Assembly (NCBI RefSeq): GCF_036010485.1
Contig: NZ_CP108568.1
Span: forward strand, 2,254,001-2,318,000
DNA: 64,000 nt
Source: Streptomyces sp. NBC_01198
Lineage (GTDB): Bacteria; Actinomycetota; Actinomycetes; Streptomycetales; Streptomycetaceae
Direction: 5' to 3'
Of this stretch, positions 19,671 through 28,895 are shown in pieces (the first letter of the stretch is position 1; every line of letters starts with the position of its first letter). Below the pieces are notes generated by a model, which saw only the letters and a program-made list of their open reading frames with translations, ran no database searches and was not told the origin of the DNA. Both the position numbers and the translations under genes were made by a program.

Positions 19671-20152
19671 TGGCGCTGTATCACCGGGTCGTTCTCATCA
19701 ACGTGTCCGCCGTCGCGTGCCTTGCCGCGGCGGCGGCCTACGGTTTCGCGGTGTCAGGAAGCGGTGACGACGCCGTCGCCGTACCGGTTCCTGACGCCCG
19801 TACCGCCGGTTACTGCCGTGCGTTGCAGGGCGCGTTGCCGCAGCAGGTGGCGGGGCTCTCCCGGCATGATCTCAAGCCGCGCTCGGAGCTGATCGCCGGG
19901 TGGGGGAACCCCGCGATCGTACTGCGCTGCGGGGTGCCGCGACCGGCGGTGGACGACAATCCCGAGGCGGACGGCGTCGACGTGGACGGCGTGGGCTGGT
20001 CCATCGAGCGCGCCTCCGGCGGGACGATGCGGCTCACCACGACGCTGCGCCAGGCGTACGTCGAGGTGACGCTGCCGAAGAGGTACGCGGGCGACGTCGG
20101 TCCGCTGACCGATCTGGCCGGCGCCGTGAAGGGCACGATCCCCGCGCTGTGA
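19670..20152 (+). CDS. DUF3515 family membrane-anchored protein
   Basis: A 160-residue protein with an N-terminal hydrophobic helix at about 7-25 and an extracytoplasmic domain beginning DARTAGYCRALQGALP. Two conserved cysteines (in GYCRAL and LRCGVPRP) could form a disulfide. DUF3515 proteins are common in actinobacteria beside ddl and have no proven function. It is convergent with ddlA and separated from it by a hairpin. Confidence 0.8.
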   Translation: MALYHRVVLINVSAVACLAAAAAYGFAVSGSGDDAVAVPVPDARTAGYCRALQGALPQQVAGLSRHDLKPRSELIAGWGNPAIVLRCGVPRPAVDDNPEADGVDVDGVGWSIERASGGTMRLTTTLRQAYVEVTLPKRYAGDVGPLTDLAGAVKGTIPAL

Positions 20153-20166
20153 CGTGCGGTGCGGTG

Positions 20167-20195
20167 GTTCCCGCCGGCGCGCGGCCGGCGGGAAC
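20167..20195 (+). terminator. terminator between the DUF3515 gene and ddlA
   Basis: gttcccgccggc and gccggcgggaac form a perfect 12-bp stem with a 5-nt loop, followed by gtttc. It can serve both convergent genes. Confidence 0.8.
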
Positions 20196-20198
20196 GTT

Positions 20199-21386
20199 TC
20201 AGCGCAGTCCGGTGGAGCGGCGCAGCGCCGCCTGGATGAGGCGGTCGACCAGTTCGGGGTAGTCGACGCCGCTCTCCTGCCACATCCGCGGGTACATCGA
20301 GATCGGGGTGAAGCCCGGCATGGTGTTGATCTCGTTGATGACGAACTCGCCGCTGTCCAGCAGGAAGAAGTCCGCCCGCACCAGGCCCTCGCAGGACGCG
20401 GCCTCGAAGGCGGCGACGGCCAGCCGCCGCACCTCGGCGGTCTGATCTGGGGTGAGCGGCGCGGGCACGATGCCCTCGGCCGAGTCGATGTACTTCGCCT
20501 CGAAGTCGTAGAAGGCGTGCGTGGTGACCGGCGGGATCTCGGCGGGCACCGAGGCGCGCGGGCCGTCCTCGAACTCCAGCACCCCGCACTCGATCTCGCG
20601 GCCGCGCAGCAGCGCCTCCACGACGAGCTTCGGGTCGTGCCTGCGGGCCTCGGCGATGGCCGCGTCCAGTCCCTCGGGTCCGTCGACCTTGCTGATGCCG
20701 AAGGAGGACCCGCCGCGGGCGGGCTTCACGAACAGCGGCCAGCCGTGGTCGTCGGCGAAGCCGAGCAGCCGGTCGCGGACCGCGGCCCGGTCCTGCTCCC
20801 ACTCCCGCGGGCGGACCACGGTGTAGGGGCCGACGGCCAGGCCGAAGGAGGTGAAGATCCGCTTCATGTACTCCTTGTCCATGCCGACGGCGGAGGCGAG
20901 CACGCCCGCGCCGACGTACGGGACACCGGACAGTTCGAGCAGGCCCTGCAGGGTGCCGTCCTCGCCGTAGGGGCCGTGCAGCAGCGGGAAGACGACGTCG
21001 ACCTCGCCGAGTGCCTTGGGCACGGCGCCGGTCTCGGTGTAGACGACCTCGCGGTTGGCCGGGTCGATCGGCAGGACGACCGCGCCCTCCTGGTCGGTGA
21101 CCTGCTCCACGGTGGGCATGGTGCGGTCGCTGATGCCCATCCGGTCGGGCGCGTCGGCGGTCAGCGCCCAGCGGCCCCCGGTGGTGATGCCGATCGGCAG
21201 GACGTCGTATTTGGTGCGGTCGATGGCCCGCAGCAGGCTTGCCGCGGTCACCACCGAGACACCGTGCTCGGAGCTGCGGCCACCGAAGACGACGGCGACC
21301 CGCGGCTTGCGTGCGTAACCTGACGGCGCCGGGCGGGCGGCGGGCTCGTCAGGTCCCGGACTCTGGGGAGAAGGCAGGTTGCTCAT
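20199..21386 (-). CDS. ddlA: D-alanine--D-alanine ligase
   Basis: A 395-residue ATP-grasp enzyme forming the D-Ala-D-Ala dipeptide of peptidoglycan. The N-terminal GGRSSEHGVSVVTA motif, the glycine-rich RGGSSFGISKV loop and C-terminal EINTMPGF are present. The active-site loop reads FYDFEAKY with tyrosine, as in D-Ala-specific ligases; VanA-type D-Ala-D-Lac ligases lack this tyrosine. An N-terminal extension of about 28 residues is low-complexity. It is followed on minus by nothing and preceded by gpsA, which ends 13 bp upstream of its start. Confidence 0.96.
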   Translation of the reverse strand: MSNLPSPQSPGPDEPAARPAPSGYARKPRVAVVFGGRSSEHGVSVVTAASLLRAIDRTKYDVLPIGITTGGRWALTADAPDRMGISDRTMPTVEQVTDQEGAVVLPIDPANREVVYTETGAVPKALGEVDVVFPLLHGPYGEDGTLQGLLELSGVPYVGAGVLASAVGMDKEYMKRIFTSFGLAVGPYTVVRPREWEQDRAAVRDRLLGFADDHGWPLFVKPARGGSSFGISKVDGPEGLDAAIAEARRHDPKLVVEALLRGREIECGVLEFEDGPRASVPAEIPPVTTHAFYDFEAKYIDSAEGIVPAPLTPDQTAEVRRLAVAAFEAASCEGLVRADFFLLDSGEFVINEINTMPGFTPISMYPRMWQESGVDYPELVDRLIQAALRRSTGLR

Positions 21387-21398
21387 GAAGCGTTGACC

Positions 21399-22400
21399 TT
21401 ACCTTTCGGACTTCGCGGAGCGTGACATCAACTCCCGCACGGCCACGACCGGCGGTTTTCCGTTGTGCACGATATCGACCACGGTCTCCGTGATCGGCAT
21501 GTCCACGCCGTGGCGGCGGGCGAGATCGGCGACCGACTCGCAGGACTTGACGCCCTCGGCGGTCCGCCGGGTCACCGCGATCGTCTCGGCGAGGCTCATG
21601 CCGCGGCCGAGGTTGGTGCCGAAGGTGTGGTTGCGTGACAGCGGCGAGGAACAGGTGGCGACCAGGTCGCCCATGCCCGCCAGGCCCGCGAAGGTGTGCG
21701 CGTCGGCACCCATCGCCAGGCCCAGCCTGGTGGTCTCGGCCAGGCCGCGGGTGATCAGCGACGCCTTGGTGTTGTCGCCGAGGCCCATGCCGTCGGCGAT
21801 GCCGACGGCGAGCCCGATCACGTTCTTGACAGCGCCGCCCAGTTCGCAGCCGACGACGTCGGTGTTGGTGTACGGGCGGAAGTAGCTGGTGTGGCAGGCG
21901 GCCTGGATGCGGCGGGCGACGGCGTCGTCCCGGCAGGCGACCACGGAGGCGGCGGGCTGCCGGTCGGCGATCTCGGGCGCCAGGTTGGGCCCGGACAGCA
22001 CGGCGACCCGGTCGGGCCCGGTCTTGGCGACCTCCTCGATCACCTCGCTCATCCGCTTGGCGGTGCCGAGCTCGACGCCCTTCATCAGGCTGACCAGCAC
22101 CGCGTCGCCGCGCAGCAGCGGCGCCCACTCGGCGAGGTTGCCGCGGAGGGTCTGCGAGGGGACGGTGAGGAAGACCAACTCCGCCTCCCGCGCCGCCTCG
22201 GCCGGGTCGGCGGTGGCGGTGACCGCGGCGGGCAGTTCGAGTTCGGGGAAGTACTCCGGGTTGTGCCGGGTGGCGTTGATCGCGTCGACCAGGGCCGGCC
22301 TGCGGCCCCACAGCGACACCTGGCATCCGGCGTCGGCGAGCACCATGGCGAAGGCGGTGCCCCACGAACCGGTGCCGTAGACCGCGCAGCGCGGCGTCAC
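21399..22400 (-). CDS. gpsA: NAD(P)H-dependent glycerol-3-phosphate dehydrogenase
   Basis: A 333-residue enzyme making sn-glycerol-3-phosphate for phospholipids. The Rossmann motif GTGSWGTAFA is at the N-terminus, LSGPNLAPEIA in the middle, and the catalytic lysine in GGAVKNVIGLAVG. The start is GTG 22400, overlapping the plsC stop by 4 bases (GTGA), so plsC, gpsA and probably ddlA form one operon linking lipid and cell-wall precursors. Confidence 0.96.
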   Translation of the reverse strand: MTPRCAVYGTGSWGTAFAMVLADAGCQVSLWGRRPALVDAINATRHNPEYFPELELPAAVTATADPAEAAREAELVFLTVPSQTLRGNLAEWAPLLRGDAVLVSLMKGVELGTAKRMSEVIEEVAKTGPDRVAVLSGPNLAPEIADRQPAASVVACRDDAVARRIQAACHTSYFRPYTNTDVVGCELGGAVKNVIGLAVGIADGMGLGDNTKASLITRGLAETTRLGLAMGADAHTFAGLAGMGDLVATCSSPLSRNHTFGTNLGRGMSLAETIAVTRRTAEGVKSCESVADLARRHGVDMPITETVVDIVHNGKPPVVAVRELMSRSAKSER

Positions 22401-23119
22401 TTGCCCTCCCGTGCCTTGCGCGGGTCGTACAGCCCGTCGGGGGCGGGTTCGCCGCGCAGTTCTGCGAGCAGTTCCGTCACGCTGCGCATGATGGTCTCGG
22501 TGACCGCGCGCAGCGTCTCGGCGGTGGGTTCCAGGCCGTAGAAGGCGTCGAGGTCGACCGGCGGTCCGGCCAGCACGCGCAGCGTCTTGCGCGGGAAGAA
22601 GCGGAACTTCTTCTCCTTGGCGTACGGCGGCATGGCCTCGTTGGCGCCCCACTGGGCGACCGGGATGACGGGGGCCTTGGTCAGCAGGGCGACCCGGGCG
22701 ACGCCGGTCTTGGAGACCATCGGCCACAACTCGGGATCGCGGGTGAGGGTGCCTTCCGGGTAGAAGGCCACGCACTCGCCGGACTCGATCGCGGCGACCG
22801 CGGCGCGGAAGGCGTTGGCGGCGTCGGTCGTCTCGCGGAAGACCGGGATCTGGCCGGTGCCGCGCAGCATCGTGCCGACGAAGGCCGGCTTGAAGAGCGC
22901 GGCCTTGGCGAGGAAGCGCGGCACCCGGCCGGTGTTGTACTGGAAATGCGCGTACGACAGCGGGTCGAGGTAGGAGTTGTGGTTCACCGCCGTGATGAAT
23001 CCTTCGTCGGCGGGAATGTGCTCCATTCCTCGCCAATCCCGCTTGAACAGCACAATGAGCGGCGGTTTCGCGATGACAGCCGCCAGGCGGTACCAGAAAC
23101 CGATTCTGCGGCGGGACAC
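22397..23119 (-). CDS. plsC: 1-acyl-sn-glycerol-3-phosphate acyltransferase
   Basis: A 240-residue membrane-associated acyltransferase converting lysophosphatidate to phosphatidate. The HX4D catalytic motif reads NHNSYLD at about 46-52, and the phosphate-binding FYPEGT motif is near 120. GTG 23119 follows GAGGAG. It heads the plsC-gpsA pair, which is consistent with glycerophospholipid synthesis. Confidence 0.93.
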   Translation of the reverse strand: MSRRRIGFWYRLAAVIAKPPLIVLFKRDWRGMEHIPADEGFITAVNHNSYLDPLSYAHFQYNTGRVPRFLAKAALFKPAFVGTMLRGTGQIPVFRETTDAANAFRAAVAAIESGECVAFYPEGTLTRDPELWPMVSKTGVARVALLTKAPVIPVAQWGANEAMPPYAKEKKFRFFPRKTLRVLAGPPVDLDAFYGLEPTAETLRAVTETIMRSVTELLAELRGEPAPDGLYDPRKAREGK

Positions 23120-23232
23120 CCGGACTCCTCTTCGTTGCGATGACGCTGCCGCTCAGCATCGCGGCTACCAGAGACTAACGCCAGGTCTCAGGGCGCCGCG
23201 GGGCACCTCTGACACTCGGTGACAATGGTGGG

Positions 23233-23874
23233 GTGGATCTGACGGGGATGTGGTCGCTCGTGGTGCCGCTCAAGCCGCTGGCCGTGGCCAAGAGCAGGCT
23301 GGCGGGGGCGGCGGGCGCGGTACGCCCTGCGCTGGCACTGGCTTTCGTGCTCGACACGGTCGGCGCGGTGCTGGAGTGCGCGGAGGTGGCGGACGTCACG
23401 GTGGTCACCGACGACCCGGTCGCGGGCGCGGAAGTCGCCGGGCTCGGCGCGTTCGTGGCGGCCGACGTGCCGGCGGCCGGGCTGAACGCGGCGCTGCGGC
23501 ACGGCGCCGCTCTGATACGGCAGCGGCGCCCGGGGGCGGGGGTCGCGGCGCTGAACGGCGATCTCCCGGCCTTGCGGCCCGCCGAACTGGCAGAGGTGCT
23601 CAGGGAGGCCGCGAGGCTGCCGGGACGGGCGTTCCTGGCCGATACGGCGGGTCCGGGGACAACCTTGCTCACCGCGTCGCCGGGGATCGCGCTCTCCCCC
23701 GGTTTCGGCGGCGCCTCCCGGGCGCGCCACCTCGCCTCCGGCGCGCGCGAGATCACCCTGCCAGGGGTGCCGTCGGTGCGGCAGGACGTGGACACCGCGG
23801 CGGATCTCGAAGCGGCCCGCGCGCTGGGCCTCGGCCCGCGGACCTCGCTGCTCTTCCCGGCCCGCACCGCGTGA
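23233..23874 (+). CDS. cofC: 2-phospho-L-lactate (phosphoenolpyruvate) guanylyltransferase
   Basis: A 213-residue nucleotidyltransferase of coenzyme F420 synthesis (CofC/FbiD). It has VPLKPLAVAKSRL at 11-23, a TDD motif near 60, and the family pattern LNGDLPALRP and FLADTAGPGTTLL. GACAAT at 23221-23226 sits 6 nt before GTG 23233, so it may be leaderless. It diverges from plsC. FbiA and FbiB are not in the window, as in other Streptomyces. Confidence 0.9.
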   Translation: MDLTGMWSLVVPLKPLAVAKSRLAGAAGAVRPALALAFVLDTVGAVLECAEVADVTVVTDDPVAGAEVAGLGAFVAADVPAAGLNAALRHGAALIRQRRPGAGVAALNGDLPALRPAELAEVLREAARLPGRAFLADTAGPGTTLLTASPGIALSPGFGGASRARHLASGAREITLPGVPSVRQDVDTAADLEAARALGLGPRTSLLFPARTA

Positions 23875-23945
23875 CGTCCGGCTCCGGTGGCCGCCGCCCC
23901 TGGCACCCGGTGCCGGGGGGACGGCGGTGCGGGCCGGGCACGGCC

Positions 23946-23958
23946 TAGGCTGGTGCCA
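23946..23958 (+). promoter_or_regulatory. leaderless promoter of the 72-residue gene
   Basis: TAGGCT at 23946-23951 is followed by 6 nt and ATG 23958. No Shine-Dalgarno is seen. Confidence 0.45.
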
Positions 23959-24176
23959 TGCAAGCGACGGCGTTCACCTTTGACCCCGGCACCCGGGCGG
24001 GCAGCGTGCTGCTGGACGACGGGACGCCGGTGCCGTTCGACACGGCGGCCTTCGACGCGGGGGGACTGCGGCTGCTGCGGCCCGGCCAGCGGGTGCGGAT
24101 ACGCACCGAGGGCGACGGGGACGCGCGGCGGGTGGTCTTCGTGACGCTGCAGACGTATCCGGACCCGGGCGCATAG
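23958..24176 (+). CDS. small beta-barrel protein, cold-shock-like
   Basis: A 72-residue protein reading MQATAFTFDPGTRAGSVLLDD. The spacing of G-S-V-L-L-DDG-x-x-V-PFD and LLRPGQRVRIR resembles an OB-fold or cold-shock domain, but the RNP motifs of true CspA proteins are not clear. It is conserved after cofC in Streptomyces as I recall. The stop codon lies inside the first unit of a 37-bp tandem repeat. Confidence 0.7.
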   Translation: MQATAFTFDPGTRAGSVLLDDGTPVPFDTAAFDAGGLRLLRPGQRVRIRTEGDGDARRVVFVTLQTYPDPGA

Positions 24177-24269
24177 GGCGCACGGACCCCGGCAGGTCCC
24201 GGCGGGCGCATAGGGCGCGCGGCCCCCGGCAGGTCCGGGCGGGCGCGTGGCGCGCGGGCAGGTCCGGGC
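24167..24269. repeat. 37-bp tandem repeat, 2.8 copies
   Basis: Units at 24167-24203 and 24204-24240 begin gggcgcatagggcgc and end caggtcc(c/g)ggc; a shortened 29-bp unit occupies 24241-24269. The first unit overlaps the stop codon of the 72-residue gene. Units differ at only a few positions. Confidence 0.75.
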
Positions 24270-24288
24270 GGGCGGCGGGAGAACGGCG

Positions 24289-24322
24289 CGGGCCGGGCCA
24301 CCCTTGCGGGGTGCCCGGCCCG
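24289..24322 (+). terminator. terminator between the 72-residue gene and hupS
   Basis: cgggccgggc and gcccggcccg pair over 10 bp with further inner pairing around ttgc. It lies between convergent genes. Confidence 0.65.
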
Positions 24323-24349
24323 TCGCGGTCGTCCGGCGGCGCCGGAGGT

Positions 24350-24952
24350 CTACCTCGCGGCGGTCCGCCTGGCGGCGGTCTTGCGCGACGCGGTCTTCTT
24401 GCCCGGGGTCTTCTTGGCGGTGGCCTTCTTGGCCGGGGCCTTCTTGGCGGCGGTCTTCTTCGCCGCCGACTTCTTGGTCGCGGTCTTCTTGGCCGCGGTG
24501 GTCTTCTTCGCGGTGGTCTTCTTGGCCGCGCTGGTCTTCTTCGCCGCACTCTTGCGGGCCGTGGTGGCCTTGGCCGCGGCCTTCTTGGTGGCGGTCCTCG
24601 TGGTGCTGGAAGCACCACCGCTCAGGCTTCCCTTGGGAGCCTTCTTGACCGAGACCTCGCCGCCGCGCGGGAGCTTCTTCGCCCCGCTGACCAGGTCCTT
24701 GAAGCCCTGCCCCGCGCGGAACCGCGGCACGGAGGTCTTCTTCACCCTGACCCGCTCCCCGGTCTGGGGGTTGCGAGCGTAGCGGGCCGGCCGTTCGACC
24801 TTCTCGAACGAACCGAAGCCGGTGACCGAGACCCGGTCTCCGGAGACCACCGCGCGGACGATCGCGTCGAGAACCGCGTCAACCGCGTCCGCGGCGGCCA
24901 TCCGGCCGCCTACCTTGTCGGCAATCGCTTCTACGAGCTGCGCCTTGTTCAC
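24350..24952 (-). CDS. hupS: HU-family nucleoid protein with lysine-rich histone-H1-like tail
   Basis: A 200-residue DNA-binding protein. Residues 1-92 are a complete HU fold (MNKAQLVEAIADKVGG, then TGFGSFEKVERPAR, RNPQTGERVRVKK, and PRFRAGQGFKDLV). Residues 105-200 are an Ala/Lys/Thr tail of repeated AAKKT/ATKK units, like eukaryotic linker histone tails. This matches HupS, the spore-associated HU of Streptomyces. The start is GTG 24952 with an upstream GGGGAAG. A good promoter lies at 25002-25030. Confidence 0.95.
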   Translation of the reverse strand: MNKAQLVEAIADKVGGRMAAADAVDAVLDAIVRAVVSGDRVSVTGFGSFEKVERPARYARNPQTGERVRVKKTSVPRFRAGQGFKDLVSGAKKLPRGGEVSVKKAPKGSLSGGASSTTRTATKKAAAKATTARKSAAKKTSAAKKTTAKKTTAAKKTATKKSAAKKTAAKKAPAKKATAKKTPGKKTASRKTAARRTAAR

Positions 24953-25001
24953 GTCTTCCCCTTCGGAAACTTGCCCGGCGAATGAGTGCGGGCCTTTTCG
25001 C

Positions 25002-25030
25002 ACGCTAGGCGGATATATACCGCAAATCAA
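25002..25030 (-). promoter_or_regulatory. hupS promoter
   Basis: On the minus strand TTGATT (25030-25025) is separated by exactly 17 bp from TAGCGT (25007-25002), a good vegetative promoter, about 50 bp upstream of the hupS start. The spacer is unusually AT-rich (tatatat). Confidence 0.6.
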
Positions 25031-25084
25031 ATACGAAACGGGCGAATCACCCTTGTGCCGCAACGAACTCGGGGGCCTGCGTGA

Positions 25085-25309
25085 TCACCGATCGGGGATT
25101 CCGAGGTCGTCCAACTCAGCCGTCAACACGTCCAGACGCCGTGCCGCGTCGGCGAGATCGTGCTTCGCCGCGGCGGTCACCGCGAGCAGCCTGCGGGTCA
25201 ACTCCCGCCTGGTCTCATCAGGGACTTCGGGATTGGCCACCCGGGCGTGCGCCTGCTTCAGACGCGTGGCGAGAACCCCGTAGAGCTGGAGTTGGCCGTC
25301 GCGTTCCAT
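25085..25309 (-). CDS. small alpha-helical protein, function unknown
   Basis: A 74-residue charged protein starting MERDGQLQLYGVLATRLKQ. It is almost entirely predicted helix with Leu/Ala heptads. CACAAT lies 6 nt before ATG 25309, compatible with leaderless expression. It lies between leuD and hupS on the minus strand and I recall homologues here in other Streptomyces. No function can be assigned. Confidence 0.65.
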   Translation of the reverse strand: MERDGQLQLYGVLATRLKQAHARVANPEVPDETRRELTRRLLAVTAAAKHDLADAARRLDVLTAELDDLGIPDR

Positions 25310-25453
25310 GCGTCGATTGTGCCATCTGCGGCGAGTTGTCGGCGGCGACAGGGCCAACCGGGTGTTCCGGGGTCCTTCGACCGGGCTTTTGGACGACCTG
25401 GACGGCCTTTCCGGCCACCGCGCGCACCACCGCCTGTACCGCCACGCGGACAC

Positions 25454-25493
25454 GGAAAAGCGCCCCCCGCGGGTTCGCGGGAGGCGCTTTTCC
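25454..25493 (-). terminator. leuCD terminator
   Basis: ggaaaagcgcc plus cccgcg pair with cgcggg plus ggcgcttttcc, giving a long stem with one bulge, 16 bp beyond the leuD stop. The run of T/A flanks suits an intrinsic terminator in both directions. Confidence 0.8.
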
Positions 25494-25508
25494 GGCCGGG
25501 CGGGAGGG

Positions 25509-26102
25509 TCAGACCCTGGCGGTGCTGGGCTTGAAGGACGGCCGGCGGCTTTCGAAGGCGGCGATGTCCGGCTCGTCGGCCAGCGTCAGGCTGATGTCGT
25601 CGAGCCCTTCGAGCAGCCGCCAGCGGGCGTTGTCGTCCAGCTCGAACGGCGCGGTGATCCCCTCGGCGCGGACCTCGCGGGCCACCAGGTCCACGGTGAT
25701 CTCGGCGGTCGGGTCGGCCTCGGTCAGCTGCCACAGCTTCTCGATGGTCTCCTGCGGCAGCACGACCGTGAGCAGGCCGTTCTTGAGCGAGTTGCCGCGG
25801 AAGATGTCCGCGAAGCGGGACGAGAGCACGGTTTTGAAGCCGTAGTTCTGCAGCGCCCACACGGCGTGCTCGCGGGAGGAGCCGGTGCCGAAGTCGGGGC
25901 CGGTGACCAGGACGGTGGCGCCCTCGCGCTCGGGGGCGTTGAGGACGAAGGACTCGTCCTTGCGCCAGGCCTCGAACAGCCCGTCCTCGAAGCCGTTGCG
26001 GGTGACCTTCTTGAGCCAGTGGGCCGGGATGATCTGGTCGGTGTCGACATTGCCGCGGCGCAGCGGCACGGCCCTGCCGGTGTGGGTGGTGAAGGCTTCC
26101 AT
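25509..26102 (-). CDS. leuD: 3-isopropylmalate dehydratase small subunit
   Basis: A 197-residue swivel subunit of isopropylmalate isomerase in leucine synthesis. It has NVDTDQIIP at about 18-26, [13 protein letters not shown], and [16 protein letters not shown], all typical. The start is ATG 26102. It follows leuC by 5 bp in the same operon and ends at a strong terminator. Confidence 0.97.
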   Translation of the reverse strand: MEAFTTHTGRAVPLRRGNVDTDQIIPAHWLKKVTRNGFEDGLFEAWRKDESFVLNAPEREGATVLVTGPDFGTGSSREHAVWALQNYGFKTVLSSRFADIFRGNSLKNGLLTVVLPQETIEKLWQLTEADPTAEITVDLVAREVRAEGITAPFELDDNARWRLLEGLDDISLTLADEPDIAAFESRRPSFKPSTARV

Positions 26103-26107
26103 CGGGC

Positions 26108-27532
<1,425 letters not shown>

Positions 27533-27631
27533 CGCTGTCCCTCCGGCCCCGGCCGTCTTCGCCCCAGGCCAACTCGGTGTGTGTTCTGCGCTGTGCTCCC
27601 AGCCTGACGGCTGCCGGGGAAAATTGAACTT

Positions 27632-27652
27632 GCGTTTCACAGTGTGAGACGC
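27632..27652. promoter_or_regulatory. palindromic operator between leuC and ndgR
   Basis: gcgtttcacagtgtgagacgc is a 21-bp palindrome matching its complement except at two symmetric pairs and the centre. It lies 12 bp before the ndgR start and about 100 bp upstream of leuC. It is the natural candidate for the NdgR (IclR-family) binding site controlling both genes. Confidence 0.65.
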
Positions 27653-27664
27653 GAATATCGTTGC

Positions 27665-28381
27665 ATGGACAACTCTAGCGGCGTCGGCGTTCTCGACAAG
27701 GCTGCTCTGGTGCTCAGCGCACTCGAGTCAGGACCGGCCACCCTGGCCGGGCTTGTCGGCGCCACGGGCCTCGCCCGCCCCACCGCGCACCGGCTGGCGG
27801 TCGCGCTCGAACACCATCGCATGGTGGCCCGCGACATGCAGGGCCGCTTCATCCTCGGGCCGCGGCTGTCCGAACTGGCCGCCGCCGCGGGCGAGGACCG
27901 GCTGCTGGCCACGGCAGGACCGGTGCTCACGCACCTGCGGGACGTGACCGGCGAGAGTGCCCAGCTCTACCGCAGGCAGGGCGACATGCGGATCTGCGTG
28001 GCCGCCGCGGAACGGCTGTCCGGACTGCGGGACACCGTGCCGGTGGGCTCCACGCTGCCGATGAAGGCCGGCTCGGCCGCGCAGGTGCTGATGGCCTGGG
28101 AGGAGCCGGAGCGGCTGCACCGCGGCCTGCAGGGCGCGCGGTTCACCGCCACCGCGCTGTCGGGAGTACGCCGCAGGGGCTGGTCGCAGTCGATCGGCGA
28201 GCGCGAGCCGGGCGTGGCGTCGGTGTCGGCGCCGGTACGCGGTCCCTCGAACCGGGTGGTGGCCGCGGTGTCGGTGTCCGGGCCCATCGAGCGGCTGACC
28301 CGGCATCCGGGCCGGATGCACGCCCAGGCCGTGGTGGACGCCGCGGGCCGGCTCTCCGAGGCCCTGCGCCGCTCGGGCTGA
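27665..28381 (+). CDS. ndgR: IclR-family regulator of amino-acid metabolism (NdgR/AreB)
   Basis: A 238-residue regulator with an N-terminal winged HTH ([13 protein letters not shown], then [16 protein letters not shown]) and a C-terminal effector domain ([23 protein letters not shown]). In Streptomyces NdgR/AreB controls leuCD and other amino-acid and antibiotic genes. The start ATG 27665 matches the highly conserved [14 protein letters not shown]. An upstream GTG or ATG would add only a few residues. It ends at a strong hairpin. Confidence 0.95.
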   Translation: MDNSSGVGVLDKAALVLSALESGPATLAGLVGATGLARPTAHRLAVALEHHRMVARDMQGRFILGPRLSELAAAAGEDRLLATAGPVLTHLRDVTGESAQLYRRQGDMRICVAAAERLSGLRDTVPVGSTLPMKAGSAAQVLMAWEEPERLHRGLQGARFTATALSGVRRRGWSQSIGEREPGVASVSAPVRGPSNRVVAAVSVSGPIERLTRHPGRMHAQAVVDAAGRLSEALRRSG

Positions 28382-28468
28382 CGGACCCGCCCGCCGTCCC
28401 GGTCCGCGCCGTCCCCGCGGGCCGGGGCGCGGGTACCAGGGGAACGCACAGGGACCCGGGAAAACCGG

Positions 28469-28494
28469 AAGCCCGTCGCGTCCGCGACGGGCTT
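28469..28494 (+). terminator. terminator between ndgR and the tRNA genes
   Basis: aagcccgtcgcg and cgcgacgggctt form a perfect 12-bp stem separated by tc. It lies downstream of both ndgR (plus) and the tRNA array (minus). Confidence 0.75.
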
Positions 28495-28513
28495 CGCCTG
28501 GTCCTGTGCTGCG

Positions 28514-28586
28514 TACCCCCGACCGGATTCGAACCGGCGCTACCGCCTTGAGAGGGCGGCGTGCTAGGCCGCTACACAACGGGGGC
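28514..28586 (-). tRNA. tRNA-Glu (anticodon CTC)
   Basis: Seventy-three bases fold as a cloverleaf: acceptor GCCCCCG / CGGGGGT, anticodon stem CCGCC / GGCGG around loop with CTC, and T-arm with GGTTCGAATCC. CCA is not encoded. Confidence 0.95.
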
Positions 28587-28653
28587 TAGCTTTGGCGATC
28601 CTCGCGTCGTCACGTCCGGGAGCGACCCGGAGGGAACGGAATGAAAGGATCTG

Positions 28654-28726
28654 TACCCCCGACCGGATTCGAACCGGCGCTACTGCCGTGAGAGGGCAGC
28701 GTGCTAGGCCGCTACACAACGGGGGC
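28654..28726 (-). tRNA. tRNA-Glu (anticodon CTC), second copy
   Basis: Same acceptor, D- and T-arms as the first copy; the anticodon stem differs by compensatory changes (CTGCC / GGCAG). It is 67 bp upstream of the other copy in the direction of transcription. Confidence 0.95.
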
Positions 28727-28741
28727 TTGCATACACATGCG

Positions 28742-28813
28742 CTGGGGTACCAGGACTCGAACCTAGAACAACTGAACCAGAATCAGCCGTGTTGCCAATT
28801 ACACCATACCCCA
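28742..28813 (-). tRNA. tRNA-Gln (anticodon CTG)
   Basis: Seventy-two bases with acceptor TGGGGTA / TACCCCA, anticodon loop TTCTGGT and T-loop GGTTCGAGTCC. It is the first gene of a Gln-Glu-Glu array placed close to gltX. Confidence 0.95.
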
Positions 28814-28895
28814 CCAGAACGCAACCCCTGCGGGCTTTGTTCGGCTTGCGCTCCCGGCCGGGCCTTTCGGCCCTCTCGGCGGCGCAGGAAGAACA

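Noticed and set aside
20199-21386. VanA-type D-Ala-D-Lac ligase
   Set aside because: The active-site loop keeps tyrosine in FYDFEAKY, as in ordinary Ddl; no vanH or vanX neighbour is present.
24350-24640. Lysine-rich repeats in hupS as an independent repeat element or CRISPR-like array
   Set aside because: They are the in-frame AAKK tail of the HU protein; no CRISPR spacer pattern exists anywhere in the window.
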